Counted from the stretch's first letter, positions 48,765-59,399 are shown. The stretch is DNA of 64,000 nucleotides from Atherix ibis (GCA_958298945.1 OY282605.1:113642267-113706266), one strand, 5' to 3'. Notes: a model not told the origin generated them from the letters alone. A program made the numbers and translations.

Positions 48765-49545
48765 TTGATTTCCTCTTTCAAGGCATGGGTGGTCATCAGG
48801 CTTATTGGCATTTCAAAAAACCTCAAAGAAAAGAGTCTAATGACGTTATAATCGGGAAATTATATGACCAGAAAATCGCTCATACAGTAATTGAATTGTT
48901 TCTCGGGATGTATGGCATTTGGCACCATCTTTTTGAAACCACATGTCCTTCACATCCATATCTTGCAATTTAGGCACAAAAAACTGGATTATCATCAGTA
49001 CCATTAACTGTTATTGCATGACAAGCCTCCAGTCCAAAATCCACACTAAACAATAACAGATTTTGGGTTTTCAGAACCCCAAATGCGACAATTTTGTCGA
49101 TTGCCCAAGCCATCAAGATGAAAATGAGCCTCATCACTGAAGATGATTTTGTTCAAAAATGAGCATTCACTTTTTATTTGTTCCATAATCCATTCAACGA
49201 ACTCTATTCACTGTGCGTGATCAGTACGAAGTGCTTGTTTTGCGTTTAATGACTTCCAGTGTTTAAAAACATTAATGTATCCAGTTTCCCTAAAATTTTT
49301 TAATTAATCTCTTCACAGTTGATGACGTTAAATCACTATTCTACAAAAATTGCGAACGATAGCTGTCAAACCTTAATTATTTTTGAAAGATTGCTCAACA
49401 ATGAAAAGGGATTGTTCCCACGTGTAGTTCTCCATTTTTAATTACCTTGAACTGTCGCCTGTCACACTGTAATTCTCTTTGTTGCCAACACTTTACAGCA
49501 TAAATGGCGCAAAATATAAATTTTCCGCGCTTATTTGGGACACTC
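48765..49545 (-). pseudogene. Tc1/mariner transposase remnant, rosa-like (DD41D-type)
   Basis: Minus-strand reading from about 49200 gives NKIIFSDEAHFHLDG (first Asp in SDE, about 49130), LGNRQNCRIWGSENPK (49070-49115), VWCGFWTGG, then a degraded stretch, a region matching WFQQDGATCH in ruined form (48905-48945) and remnants of the third-Asp region (48780-48860). Upstream on the minus strand (49200-49450) are degraded HTH words. Several stops and frameshifts. A TTTGGGACACTCTATA sequence at 49540-49555 may be its outer end, as a similar one recurs at 49855. Confidence 0.8.
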
Positions 49546-49865
49546 TATAGTATTCCCCAAGAGTATTATCAAATATTTCCTATGGTTTTGATCATCTGTG
49601 GCATTCCAGGCTTCTCTGGGATCTTAAGAGCTTCATTCCTATTTGATTAAAAGTTCATATCACTCCCAATACATCATTTCCAAGTACGATTTAATAATAG
49701 AATCCTTCGAATACAATACATTTTATATTAAACAATGACATTCCATCTGATTAGACTATCATTGCCAGACATCATCTTTTTTTCATGCTGTCATTTTTTT
49801 TGTTGGCAACACTTTACCGCAAAAATGGTCCAAAAGTCAAATCTTGAGTGATTTTTTGGGACACC
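49480..49865 (-). repeat. Duplicate terminal sequences of the DD41D-type element
   Basis: Two related stretches occur in the same orientation at 49480-49555 and 49798-49870: TTGTTGCCAACACTTTACAGC...TTATTTGGGACACTCTATA and TTGTTGGCAACACTTTACCGC...TTTTTTGGGACACCCCATA. They look like 5' ends of two copies of one element. The second has no transposase beside it and is probably a solo end or the flank of an older copy. The 240 bp between them is unassigned AT-rich DNA. Confidence 0.6.
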
Positions 49866-50624
49866 CCATATACAAAATTTCTATTAAAACCATGAGTGAA
49901 CCATGGTAGTATAAACATATGAGATAAACGGTAGTCACCGAAGAGGAAATTATGGATTTTCATGTCCACAATTTTGATAAGGTTGTAGGGTAAACTAATC
50001 GAGCAATTGTTGATCTGTGTTCGGAAAGAAATCTTTCGTTTCTTATCCAATCCGTATAACTCCCACTGGTCAAAGATGTCATTTGGTTAATAAAAACTAT
50101 CACGTGATTCAGATTTAATATACTTTAACATACTTGTTAAGATTATGTTAAATATTTTTAAGAAAAGGACCTTTCTAAGGGCGCAAAATATTTTTTAGTG
50201 GTATTTGGTTAGAACTAAAACTGCTCACCGCTGAAAAAGATACCCCAAAATTGATAAGATTTTTCGATCCTTTTCCTCCTTATTAACAAAATTGTTTTAT
50301 TATCAAAATGTTTGTTTATTTTTATTTTTAGAAAAGATACCGAAAAATATTTGTTATTTTTCTTTTTTTTTATAAAAGATATTTTTGCAAAATGGTCAAT
50401 GACAGTTTAATAGATTTTTTATTTGAATATTTCTGATTCTTTTAATTTTTTAAGACCTTCGAACAATTTAAAATATCTAACATTATTTTTGGCTTGGTGC
50501 CTTAAAGTCCTTTCTTGATAAAAATTATTTAATTAGTAATATGTAATATTGTTTACTATTGTTTTAGAACAGTTCAACTTTTTCCATATTAAATTATAAA
50601 TTTTTCACTACCCTCAGTGATTAA

Positions 50625-51355
50625 AAATTAACAGATTATCCAATTTATAATTTTTAAAGTACAGCCCTGTTATTTAACTGATATTAAATATATTTAATAT
50701 CAAAGATCAAATTTGTATTAACTAAAAATTGCCATTTTATATTATGAAACTATAAAAACTTTTTCTAAAAATCATCAGTCACGTTTCGCAGAAAATTTTC
50801 TTTAGAGGTGAGACTCATTTTTATCTTCAAGGATACGTCAATGAGTAAAATTATCCTATATAGGTATTTGCAGACGTACAAATACCAATATCAAGTTCTT
50901 AGTATCGACGAAAAAAGGCTTTTTGATGTCAATGTTTTGTATTTCTTTAAATATGAAGACGGGCAGTCTCTTACCGTCAATTCTGATCGCTATGATCGTA
51001 TAATAAACAAATTTGTTTTTATCTCGAGTTAAAAAATTTATACTACAAATGCTTTTACCAAAATAGTATCATAAACTACATAAAACGATAAATTTCAGCT
51101 TCATTGTACGAAAAGTTCCCAGGACATATAATTTTGATATTTAATGATGTCAATCTAACGCCATTGGAGTTTTTTCTTATAAAACTAATCTGCATAAATA
51201 TTATACGATATTTTTGCAAATATTCTTTAAATTTTAGTTATTTTATATAATGGCATAATTTTAGTAATACAAAAAAATAAAAATTTATTTAAATTATTAT
51301 TCAATTTTTTTTTTATTTAATTTTACTTTCCAAATTGTAAACTGGATTAATCTAT
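50625..51355 (+). mobile_element. rosa-like Tc1/mariner element bounded by long diverged inverted repeats
   Basis: The left end (50630-50760) contains AGATTATCCAATTTATAATTTTTAAAGTA and, further in, TTGCCATTTTATA. The right end, inverted (51355 downward), contains AGATTAATCCAGTTTACAATTTGGAAAGTA and ATGCCATTATATAAAAT. The repeats are about 120-170 bp and roughly 75-80% alike by eye. Between them lies a plus-strand transposase remnant. A similar arrangement is at 53945-54885. Exact ends and target duplication could not be fixed. Confidence 0.68.
50800..51215 (+). pseudogene. DD41D-type transposase remnant inside long-inverted-repeat element
   Basis: Reading through frame changes: a GETHFYLQGYVNE-like block around the first catalytic acid (50805-50840), then the open stretch with DVNVLYFFKYEDGQSLTVN and SDRYDRIINKF (50925-51020), matching the VTVNGERYRAMI block of the group. 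Later come LYEKFPGHIIL (51100-51135) and FNDVNLTPLEFF (51145-51180), where the family has DLTPLDYF, so the third acidic residue reads Glu here. Internal deletion and frameshifts indicate it is dead. A 74-codon ORF (50808-51032) is part of it. Confidence 0.75.
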
Positions 51356-51656
51356 AGTTTGTACTGTCGCCGTAGACTACCCTTAAATCTCTTCAAATTT
51401 GATCTCTTTAGCCAATTTATGATTTTTCTTTCAGTTATTATAAAACAACTAATAATCGAGAATATTTAAAGACCAATATTACTTTTTTCTAACGTGAACA
51501 AGTTTTTTGCATTCTCTTGCCAGTTAGTTAAATAGTAATTATTATTTTGAGTTAAAAGTAAATAAGTCAGCAATAGTAATTAAAATAGATTTTGATATAC
51601 GAGGTCTGTTTAAAAAGTATTGCGATTTTTGTGTTTTTTTTTCAAAAATTATTTAT

Positions 51657-52375
51657 TTAATCATGAATATCTATTTTGTCCCCTTCAAAGTAATCCCCTC
51701 CAGATATTATACACTTGTGCCAACATTTTTTCCAATCCTCGAAGCACTTCAAAAAATCATTTTTTGTGATCTTGTTCAGCTCTGCCTTCGATCCCGTCTT
51801 TATCTCCTTAATCGTAGCGTAGCGTCGTCCTTTCATGGGGCTCTTCATTTTCGGGAACAAAAAAAAGTCACAAGGGGCCAGATCTGGGGAATACGGTGGC
51901 TGCGGCATTATTAGTACGTTGTTTTTGGGCAAAAATTCGCGCACAAGCAACGATGCGTGAGCAGAGGCGTGATCATGGGGCAAAAGCCAATTTTTGTTCT
52001 TCTACAAATACGGGCGTTTCTGGTGGATTGCTTCGCGCAACTTGCGCATAACTTGCAGGTAATATTCCATATTGACCATTCTACCCTGTGGCAAGAACTC
52101 ATGATGCACGACGCCCCTGCAATCGAAGAAAACTGTAAGCAAAACCTTCACATTCGACCGAACTTGGCGCTTATTTCGGGCTTGGCTCGTGCCAATGGAA
52201 GCTTTGGGATGATGGAGACCAAAGCTCAATCATCCCAAAGCTTCCATTGGGATGATTGAGCTTTGGTCTCCATGTCATAACCATAAACTTATGATTCGTC
52301 ACCAGTTATGACCCTCTGAAACAAATTTGGGTTTTCGCGGACAGAGTCTAACAGCTCCTTAGCAATGGTCGAAAT
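51657..52375 (-). pseudogene. mariner (DD34D) transposase catalytic-domain remnant, copy B
   Basis: Reading from 52375 downward: a linker with VRENPNLFQRV, the first Asp in an ITGDES-type motif (about 52300), VYGYDMETKAQSS, a disrupted stretch at a quasi-palindrome, QVRSNVKVLLTVFFDCRGVVH, LPQGRMVNMEYYLQVMRKL, then the second Asp in HDHASAHAS (51970s) and the third in PPYSPDLAPCDFF. The last two Asp are separated by 34 residues, defining DD34D. The C-terminus EDWKKCWHKCI...GGDYFEGDKI is present. The HTH region is deleted and there are frame breaks, so it is inactive. Confidence 0.92.
52192..52273. repeat. Quasi-palindrome inside mariner copy B (inverted 39-bp insertion)
   Basis: Bases 52212-52250 are the reverse complement of the surrounding sequence: their second half matches 52192-52211 inverted and their first half matches 52251-52273 inverted. 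Removing the 39 bp restores the expected transposase reading (DMETKAQSSQWK type). This looks like a single template-switch or fold-back replication event. Confidence 0.85.
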
Positions 52376-53129
52376 TGAGCAAAAATCGAAGACGAGCCAC
52401 AACACGTGCAAGCAAAGCAGCTGTTAAAAATTAACTGAACATTCAAAATGGCTGAACTTGTCGGCATAAGTGAGAGACGTGAGTACCAACATGATGGCAC
52501 AAAAAATCGAAAATCGAATAAACGTAACCCGCGGAAATTCAAAATTCACGATACTTTTTGAACAGACCTCGTATTTGAAAATGATCGAAAATTATTTTTT
52601 TATTACTCAGAAAATGTTTTTCTTCTATTAGCAAGTCCAGTAAAATCAAGCTCGCCCAACTTTAACTAACAGAGAACCACCTTAACAATAGAAAATTTTT
52701 TAGTAGAACTCGTTAAATTTCAATAAAAAACTACTTAATTTTATTCAATCTCTCTACTAACTTTTTTCAATATTAATCCAACTTCTTAACCGCCAAAGGC
52801 CCAAAAATAATTCAATTTGCACTTATTTTCATAATAATTTTAATTAAACCGGCATTTTTGAGTACCAAAATCATTGGGTTTTTATTCACTCACTCACACC
52901 CTTAAGCGTACAATAAATTTTACCCTAAAAAAAATAAATACAAAATATCAAAAACTGTGCAAAAGCTTGAGGGAAAATAAAAAAATATTCCTCCAGAAGG
53001 AAAATGTTCAAAATGCGAAATTTTTCTACGTACAAACAAGTGAGCAACGTTAATAAATCATCGGCTTTTCACGATTTATGAAAACTTTTACTAACTATTA
53101 ATGGTGATAAATTAATTTAATTACATTTA

Positions 53130-53610
53130 CAGTTAATCTACCTGGCTGCATTCGTGACTAGGCTAACGTAGACAAGGCTTCTGGGCCTAATACGTAAACT
53201 ATCGTAGGAAAAGTGCAATTATTTCGTAGGAGCCCAAATGTCGTGATTTTGCAATGTCATAAATCAAACAGGAAATAATGACTGCAAGCTGAAAAGTGTG
53301 GCCAATCAAAAACAGGTGATGCAGTCGTTGTTAAAAAAAAATCAAAATTCTATCACAGAAAGTGCAGTGGAGCGTTATGCACTGATTGCGTTGAAGTTAA
53401 GTGGGTGCACTGCACATAGTGGGAAGGGTTGGTATTAGTAAGATAGGCTCCAGATATCACAGAGCTTTTTTTGGAAAGTCATTACAAGTCGAAAAAATGG
53501 ACTTGCAAACAATCCTGACAAGGCGGTCCATACACAATACCGGCCCCTTTCAGACCCAAACGAATTACAATTTCGTTGAGGTCAAACGCAAAAAAAAAAA
53601 TTTCTGCAAA
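53130..53610. promoter_or_regulatory. Unique island upstream of opa, candidate enhancer
   Basis: Balanced sequence between transposons, with TGCAATTATTTCG, GTCATAAATCAAAC (Cad/Hox-like) and GCCAATCAAAAAC. A 70-codon ORF here is uninformative. Confidence 0.25.
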
Positions 53611-53944
53611 TAAATCGATTTCTGAATAGTAAATCATCCTCCATATTAGCTTAAAAATTTGGTTCCCTAATCGTTTGTGATGAATTATAGTCGATATTAA
53701 TTTCAGAAATGGTCGTAATAAATTTTTGAGTGTTTAGATCATTTTTTGTGCATCTTCCTTAAACGCCTAGTTGAGTTTATTCAACAACAAAAAATAAATA
53801 CCATCAAAATTGTCATATTTAATATTTTAGTTTTCTAATTGGTAAAAGTAATAATTATTTTTACTATAAGAAAAAGAGAATTTTAAATTTAATAGAAGAA
53901 AGCACTCATTTCAAAAGGTGTACTCGGCTTTCAGGCTTTTTTTT

Positions 53945-54885
53945 TTAAAAAATACCGGACTATCCATTTTATAATTTTAAAAGTAGATTACTGTTATTTG
54001 ATATTTGTTAAATATATATATTATTTATGAAAAAAATTCATTTAGTATATATTTTGCCATTTTATAAAATAAATTTAAAAAAAATGTAGTATAAAATTGG
54101 GGCTTTAAATGCTAACTTTTTTTTAAATATCTTCAACAAGATATTTGAGGCTTATATATATTTCGGTATCTGGATATGAGCAATAAGCAAAATTATCCTG
54201 TTTAGAATTTTAAAAATCCACAAGTCTCTATTAATAAGCCATTGTATCCGAAAAAAGTAAGTATAGCTGGTGTTCATTCGGGTCTGAAGGTATTATGGGC
54301 CCGTAATTTTTTTGAAAATGAACAAGGATGGACCGTTTCCCCATCAATTCTGTGTGCTACGGTCGTATGCTAATCAATAATTTCTGGCTCAAATATAAAT
54401 ATTTTAATCTAAATTATATATGGTATTAATAAAACAGTGCCATTATACTATAAAATATGATAATTTTAGGCTTTTAATGGGTAAAAAGGTCCCAGGACGC
54501 TTAATTTCAAGATTTTCTTATATTATTTGGCTTTCAAAATGATGTGATTTGACGTTGTTGCACTTTTTTTTTGTAAGATAATATAAAAAAAATTATAATT
54601 ATACAGATAATACTTAAAATTTAGAGGATTTAAAATATTAACATTTATCAAATAATGACAGCATTTTAACGTGAAATGTGCAAAAAATCCATTAAAAAAT
54701 TAACTCAAAAAAAGATCTAATTTTGCAAGAAATCTCTTGGCAGTTATTTATATAATATTATAAATTTTATAAAATGGTAAAATTTAAGTATTATAAAAAA
54801 ATAAACAGTTAATAAAAATCTATATTAAAAATAATTATAATTTAATTTCATTTTTCAAAGTACAAATTGGATAATACATTATTTT
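53945..54885 (+). mobile_element. Second rosa-like Tc1/mariner element with long diverged inverted repeats
   Basis: The left repeat (53950-54075) has ACTATCCATTTTATAATTTTAAAAGTA and TTTGCCATTTTATAAAAT. The right repeat read inverted (54885-54750) has ATTATCCAATTTGTACTTTGAAAAATG and TTTACCATTTTATAAAATT. Between them on the plus strand are transposase remnants: MSNKQNYPV (54175-54205), NKPLYPKKVSIA, FFENEQGWTVSPS (54310-54350), KKVPGRLISRF (54484-54515) and DLTLLHFF (54547-54570). It is more decayed than the copy at 50625-51355. Confidence 0.65.
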
Positions 54886-55559
54886 TGAAAAATATTTATT
54901 TTCAATTTTATGCACCGTCGCGCACTGTTATTCCAAAAGAAAATGATCTCATAATTATGGCGCTACCATTTGATCGTTTCTTACACGTTAAAAAGAACTT
55001 TTGATAATTTTATTACTAATACTATTCTCAATAATAAATGTTATTTTTAAATTAAATTAATAAATTTTTGGAAATAATAATTTTTTTGGAGTCCAGTTTC
55101 AGCCACGATCACAGAATTGCGATTATGATTAGCACCATCACAATCCGTAAGAGTCTGCGTCATTTTAGTGAAAAGTTTCTTGTTGATTTTATCCTTGAAA
55201 ATTATAATATCCAAAATATTAAAAAAACGAATTTTAAAATATCATAAAAAATTCATCGAAATTGATACAAGAACACTTCGACTTCATTGACTTCTTATGC
55301 ATCGATTTAGTTTCCTTTTTAAGTTTTCGTTTCCAAGGTTTTTTTTTTGTTGATATTTTTTACTGGTAAGTAAATATTTTGTTCATGACTCCCCCACCAA
55401 CAAGTTCCTCATCTTTCTTAGTGGTGGAAATTTTTTTAAAACTCATTTTTTTTTGACTTAACTTTAAGTTTTATTCGACAGTTTTTCTTTTGGTTTCTTT
55501 TCTGTTTGATTAATTTTTCAATGAACATCATCCCCACCGGAGAGCGTTTTGTTTTTATA
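54886..55559. other. AT-rich sequence, nothing recognised
   Basis: A/T-rich with a short complex stretch at 55090-55170; no repeat or gene assigned. Confidence 0.4.
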
Positions 55560-56215
55560 AATAAATTGGGGAGCATAACAGAAACTGTTTAAAGACTTGG
55601 AATAGTTTGATTCACGTTTGCTAGCAGTGGTAGTGGTGGGATCGGTGTTAGTGGCAGTAACAGCATACAACTCCAGCACATCACCAATGTTATGGTATAG
55701 GCGACCGCGAGCTAATGGCAAAACAGAGCCCATCGAATAAATAAATAACTCCGGATCTCTCGTGGATCACAGCGGTTGGCCAATGTAAACATGCACGGCA
55801 GGAATATTCGAGACTCGCAACTGCACTCGAGGCCAGCAATGCAGTTCAGGTGCTGAGATCGCCAGTCGGGCAGGCAGCGTAACATTCAACTTCGCAACGG
55901 TCTTCCGATAGCTTCGAAAATCTGCGCCTGTCCACTGGTGTCACTGGACATTGCACGGAACCTTAAATGGTGGGCAGGCATCACAAGTGAGAGCAGGTCG
56001 TGCAAAATAGGAAGCCAAATATTGTGTCTGAACGGAGTCTGACTAGGCAAGGCCAATCCAAATATTATAAGTCTACCACACCAATAGACAATTTCAAGTG
56101 GCACGGGAAGATCTGGGAATGAAAAATAGTCGAATCAGTAGCCAGGTGAGATGGTCCAGTGGAGGAGCAAGGTTTTCGCAACTTTCCAGCGATGTCATAT
56201 GCAATCGATTCAATT
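55560..56215. promoter_or_regulatory. GC-richer unique island with minus-strand open frames, unknown
   Basis: About 650 bp of high-complexity DNA in AT-rich flanks. Minus-strand frames at 55518-55733 (LARGRLYHNIGDVLELYAV) and 55886-56104 (a non-low-complexity 72 aa frame) do not match any family I know. A forkhead-like TGTAAACAT is at 55785. It could be an exon of an unknown minus-strand gene upstream of opa, or a regulatory element. Confidence 0.3.
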
Positions 56216-57209
56216 AGTTTATGGCAATTACGCTTAAAATATTTTCCTCTTAAAAATTATGGGGAAAAACATATTTTTTTGTTTGTCAAAATTTTCTATT
56301 TTTTTAGTTTAAATAATATTTAACATTAAAAAATATTTATCTGAGGTTGTACACGAGAAACAATAATGAAAATAATATTGTATGACGGACGACTTAGCTT
56401 GAAAAGGCTTCAAAATATTTGCTTCGCATACCTGAGGTTCGTTAACACATTTCTAATTTTTTTTTTGAGTAACCAAAATTTTTTTTGAATAACTTAAAAA
56501 TAACTCTAGTTCGGGTAGAAAAATATTTGCCAAAATTTTCACGGATAAAACGTCTTAAATCACGCAATCAAATCGATTTATGCTGGTTTTGAAAGCGATG
56601 GCATTAAAAAATTATTTTGAATGCCATCACTTTCAAAATTATGTTGGAAAAAAACGGTTTTAAAAAAATATATTAATTATAGATAATAAAAATGTTATTT
56701 TCAACTAATTTGCTAAAAAAAAATTAATATTTTTTATAATATTTTTACCTAAAAGAAAAAACAGAAAAAAAAACTATTTAATCATAAGATAAAAATTGAT
56801 AAAAAATTTTAAACATTGACTTTTCTCTGTCCATCTGGCAATACTTAAATAAAAAAATATTTATTTTTTCTGGAAATACTTAAATAAAAAAAATATTTTA
56901 TTAATGCTTTCACCAAGTAATAAAGAATTTAAAAAAATTTTCCCAATAAAAATATAGTTTTTACTAAATCAATCACCAAAGCTTAGAAGTTATTAGCTTA
57001 AAGGTTAAATGATATTTTCTAGTTACCTTGGGTTGTTTTATGATTAATTAGGACTTAACCCTTTACCACGAACAGGCCATAGCTTCACCCTCAAAAAAAA
57101 TCAGTCAAAAACTAATTGAAAATTAATTAGAGTATAAATAGCGAAAAGTTGTTAGGTTAGAGTTGGGCCCCTTTTCCGACTGAATATAATTTATGTCTAA
57201 TAACCCATG
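56216..57209. other. AT-rich sequence with one hairpin
   Basis: Besides the hairpin at 56587-56638, a 30-bp direct duplication ([34 protein letters not shown]) is at 56843-56905. Otherwise featureless. Confidence 0.45.
56587..56638. repeat. Short hairpin, 19-bp arms, 14-nt loop
   Basis: TTTTGAAAGCGATGGCATT at 56587-56605 is matched inverted by 56620-56638 with one mismatch. It sits in AT-rich unique sequence. Confidence 0.82.
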
Positions 57210-57440
57210 CTATTGATTGTATTTGTCATACCGGCATACTCTGAAAGCTCAAGAACATGATCCTTTTTACCAATTACCTTAAAATCAAGTCATATCTATC
57301 ACAAAATCACTTTTAAATTATAAAAAAATCTCCATTATTCTAATAAATCGTACATTTATGATGGAGTTCCTCAAGGTAGCCGTCTTTCTCCCATTCTTTA
57401 CAATATTTTCACTGCAGATAATATCTTTACAGTCACATAA
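57210..57440 (+). pseudogene. Jockey-like LINE reverse transcriptase fragment (palm motif)
   Basis: Plus-strand translation contains NRTFYDGVPQGSRLSPILYN followed by IFTAD (57345-57420), the GVPQGS...SPxLYNxYTAD motif of jockey-clade reverse transcriptases. Weaker upstream matches to the preceding helix region lie at 57215-57340. It is truncated before the FADD catalytic motif. Confidence 0.82.
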
Positions 57441-57654
57441 GGGGCAGATTTCAATAAAATTTTTCTCCTATTATATTTTTAAACTTTTTTTTATTATAAA
57501 TTAAATAAAATAATATACAAATGGCTGCCACAAGACCTCTTACAGGATATAATCCTTCTAAGGTAAAGAATTTTTTTCACGTTTCGGGCTGTAATTCGAC
57601 CTTTATTTGACGGATGTTGGTTTTTAAATGATCTATAATTTAAAAATTGCCTAA

Positions 57655-57790
57655 GCAAATATGATCTTATAAAAGATCAAATTAATACAGCGTTAAATTA
57701 AACGATCTTGGAGACCAATTGTCATCACCAAATCTGAACATTTTGCGACGTGGGAACTTATTTTATTCGAAAAATTAGTATTTAAAGCCT
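57655..57790 (-). pseudogene. DD41D-type transposase fragment (third-Asp region)
   Basis: The minus strand reads FRFGDDNWSPRSFNLTLY near 57690-57745, the degraded form of GDVNWPPRSCDLTPLD. It lies between two pieces of a LINE reverse transcriptase (57210-57440 and 58830-59270) and may have inserted into it. Confidence 0.62.
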
Positions 57791-58830
57791 GTTTTTGCAA
57801 ATTTGCAATATGCGAACGGTTTTTGTTTAAAAAAATCAGCATTAAAAGCCTAAAGCAAATTTGTTCCAAAAATCAGCATTGAAAGCCTGTTTTTTCATCA
57901 CCTAATCAATGCATTTATGCACATTACATAGTTGGAAATTTGCCTTGATAAATAGAGTAAACCAGTCACTACTGAAGCATAAATAAAAAACTACGTACTA
58001 CAGAATGGTATCTGACTCTTGTCCCAGAGAACTTACCTGCAAACAAACAATATCGTTTGATTATAAATCATTAATTCATTAGAATATGTCAAAAGACCAT
58101 TTGGACTTACGCACCAAAAATGTGGGTTTCCATCATGCAAACTTCCTGAGACTATCGAGCAAATACTTTATGCATAGTCTACTACTCTTCAAAATAGGTT
58201 ATTCTGAACGCTCTTACCTAGAAGATTGTTCGGTGATCGCCGATTTCGTTTTAGGGATCATTTATGGATGCTACGATGTATTTTGAAAGGAATCTTTATC
58301 CACTTTTTTTTTGAGAGCACTATTCTCGGAAAAATATTTTGCTTCCTTCTCTACCCACTGTTGTTATCAAGATGATCCGATCGTTAATTTAATTTGGCTC
58401 AATTTGGCACTTTTAGTGGGAAAGATCATGCCTGGATGGTATTCTGCTTATGATAATAGAAGACGTTGTAAGCTTCTGCCTTTGGCCAAAACACGCTGCA
58501 GCTATCTTACTGCTTATTTTCAAGCATATTTTGGTGCGATGCCAAAAAAAAAATGCTCGAAAATCAGCAGTAAGATAGCTTACATAGAACACAGCGTCTG
58601 TGTTTCTGATGGTTGATATTTTTCGGTAATTTTTCAGCCATTTTTTTTAAAGAATGATAGGAAAGCGGAATAAAATTGCGTTCTTAATAAGAAATTACTA
58701 TTTTTTCTGTAATTTTTTATTGTTTGAAGAATATCCTTTAGTTTTGGAATGTTTAAAAAAATAGATTTTTAAGTAATGTTCACATCCTAAAATTCTAGCT
58801 CTGAGACTGATATTTTCTCACATATCAAAA
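57790..58830. other. Unassigned sequence between the two LINE pieces
   Basis: It contains the direct repeat AAAAATCAGCATT(A/G)AAAGCCT near 57832 and 57868, and a unique, moderately GC-containing stretch 58086-58620 with open frames of 66 and 101 codons (58086-58286, 58311-58616) that I do not recognise. The second frame runs through a hairpin (58500-58580), so it is probably not protein coding. It may be an unknown transposon inserted in the LINE. Confidence 0.4.
58500..58580. repeat. Hairpin-forming inverted repeat, 28-bp arms, 25-nt loop
   Basis: 58500-58527 and 58553-58580 are inverted copies with two mismatches (AGCTATCTTACTGCTTATTT... against AGCTATCTTACTGCTGATTT...). The loop itself contains a short TTTGG/CCAAA stem. 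Size and shape resemble a pre-miRNA hairpin or a fold-back transposon end. Confidence 0.85.
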
Positions 58831-59270
58831 AGATCTTCCATAGCCATCAATATCCTACAGAACCACATCCACTAATTAGAAATCTGGTTCAAAAGGTGGA
58901 GAGAAGGAGTACATACCCAAAAATCTGCTCATGTTACTTTCACATACTGCCGACAACAGATTCTCGATATAACCCTAAACGGTAGTAATATTTCACAAAA
59001 AACGAGCGTGCTTACCTTGGATTAATACTCGACAAACGATTTACCTGGAACCCTCATACAAAAACTAAAAGAAGTAAACTTAACTAACTCCTAGACAGTA
59101 GATCAAAACTGACTACTATACAATACGGTACTGAAACCAATATGGACATACGTGCTCAAACTTTGGGCTTCGACTAAGCATTCCAATTTTCTTCCAATCG
59201 AAACCCTACAATCCCGAATACTTTGTGAAATTGTCAATGCCCTATTCTAGAGGTAACATTGATGGGTGTT
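58830..59270 (+). pseudogene. Jockey-like LINE reverse transcriptase C-terminal fragment
   Basis: Frames on the plus strand give LGLILDKRFTWNPHTKTKRS (59015-59070, the YLGxxLDxxLTWxxHI motif), LLDSRSKLTTIQYG and a KPIWTYVLKLW-type block (59125-59165), then IETLQSRILCEIVNA (59200-59240). This order follows the RT thumb and C-terminus of jockey elements. The same orientation as 57210-57440 suggests one element interrupted or internally replaced by about 1.4 kb. Confidence 0.82.
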
Positions 59271-59399
59271 TTCCTTCACATGTCTTTATGTCCTTGTATT
59301 TATTGCATTCCTAAAAATCTATTTATTACTAATTGTAAGTTATTGTAAACTCATCTAAGTTTATTTTTATCCATTAACTATATTGTAGTTTTGTCGTAT

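Larger units (their letters stand above)
51600..52571 (-). mobile_element. mariner deletion derivative (copy B) with inverted ends and TA target site
   Basis: The left end reads CGAGGTCTGTTTAAAAAGTA. The right end is its inverted copy (ACTTTTTGAACAGACCTCG) and the element is flanked by TA on both sides (51598-51599 and 52572-52573), the target duplication of Tc1/mariner elements. At 972 bp it is shorter than the usual about 1.3 kb. It carries a minus-strand transposase remnant missing the N-terminal DNA-binding region. The ends match copy A at 25482-26365. Confidence 0.93.
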
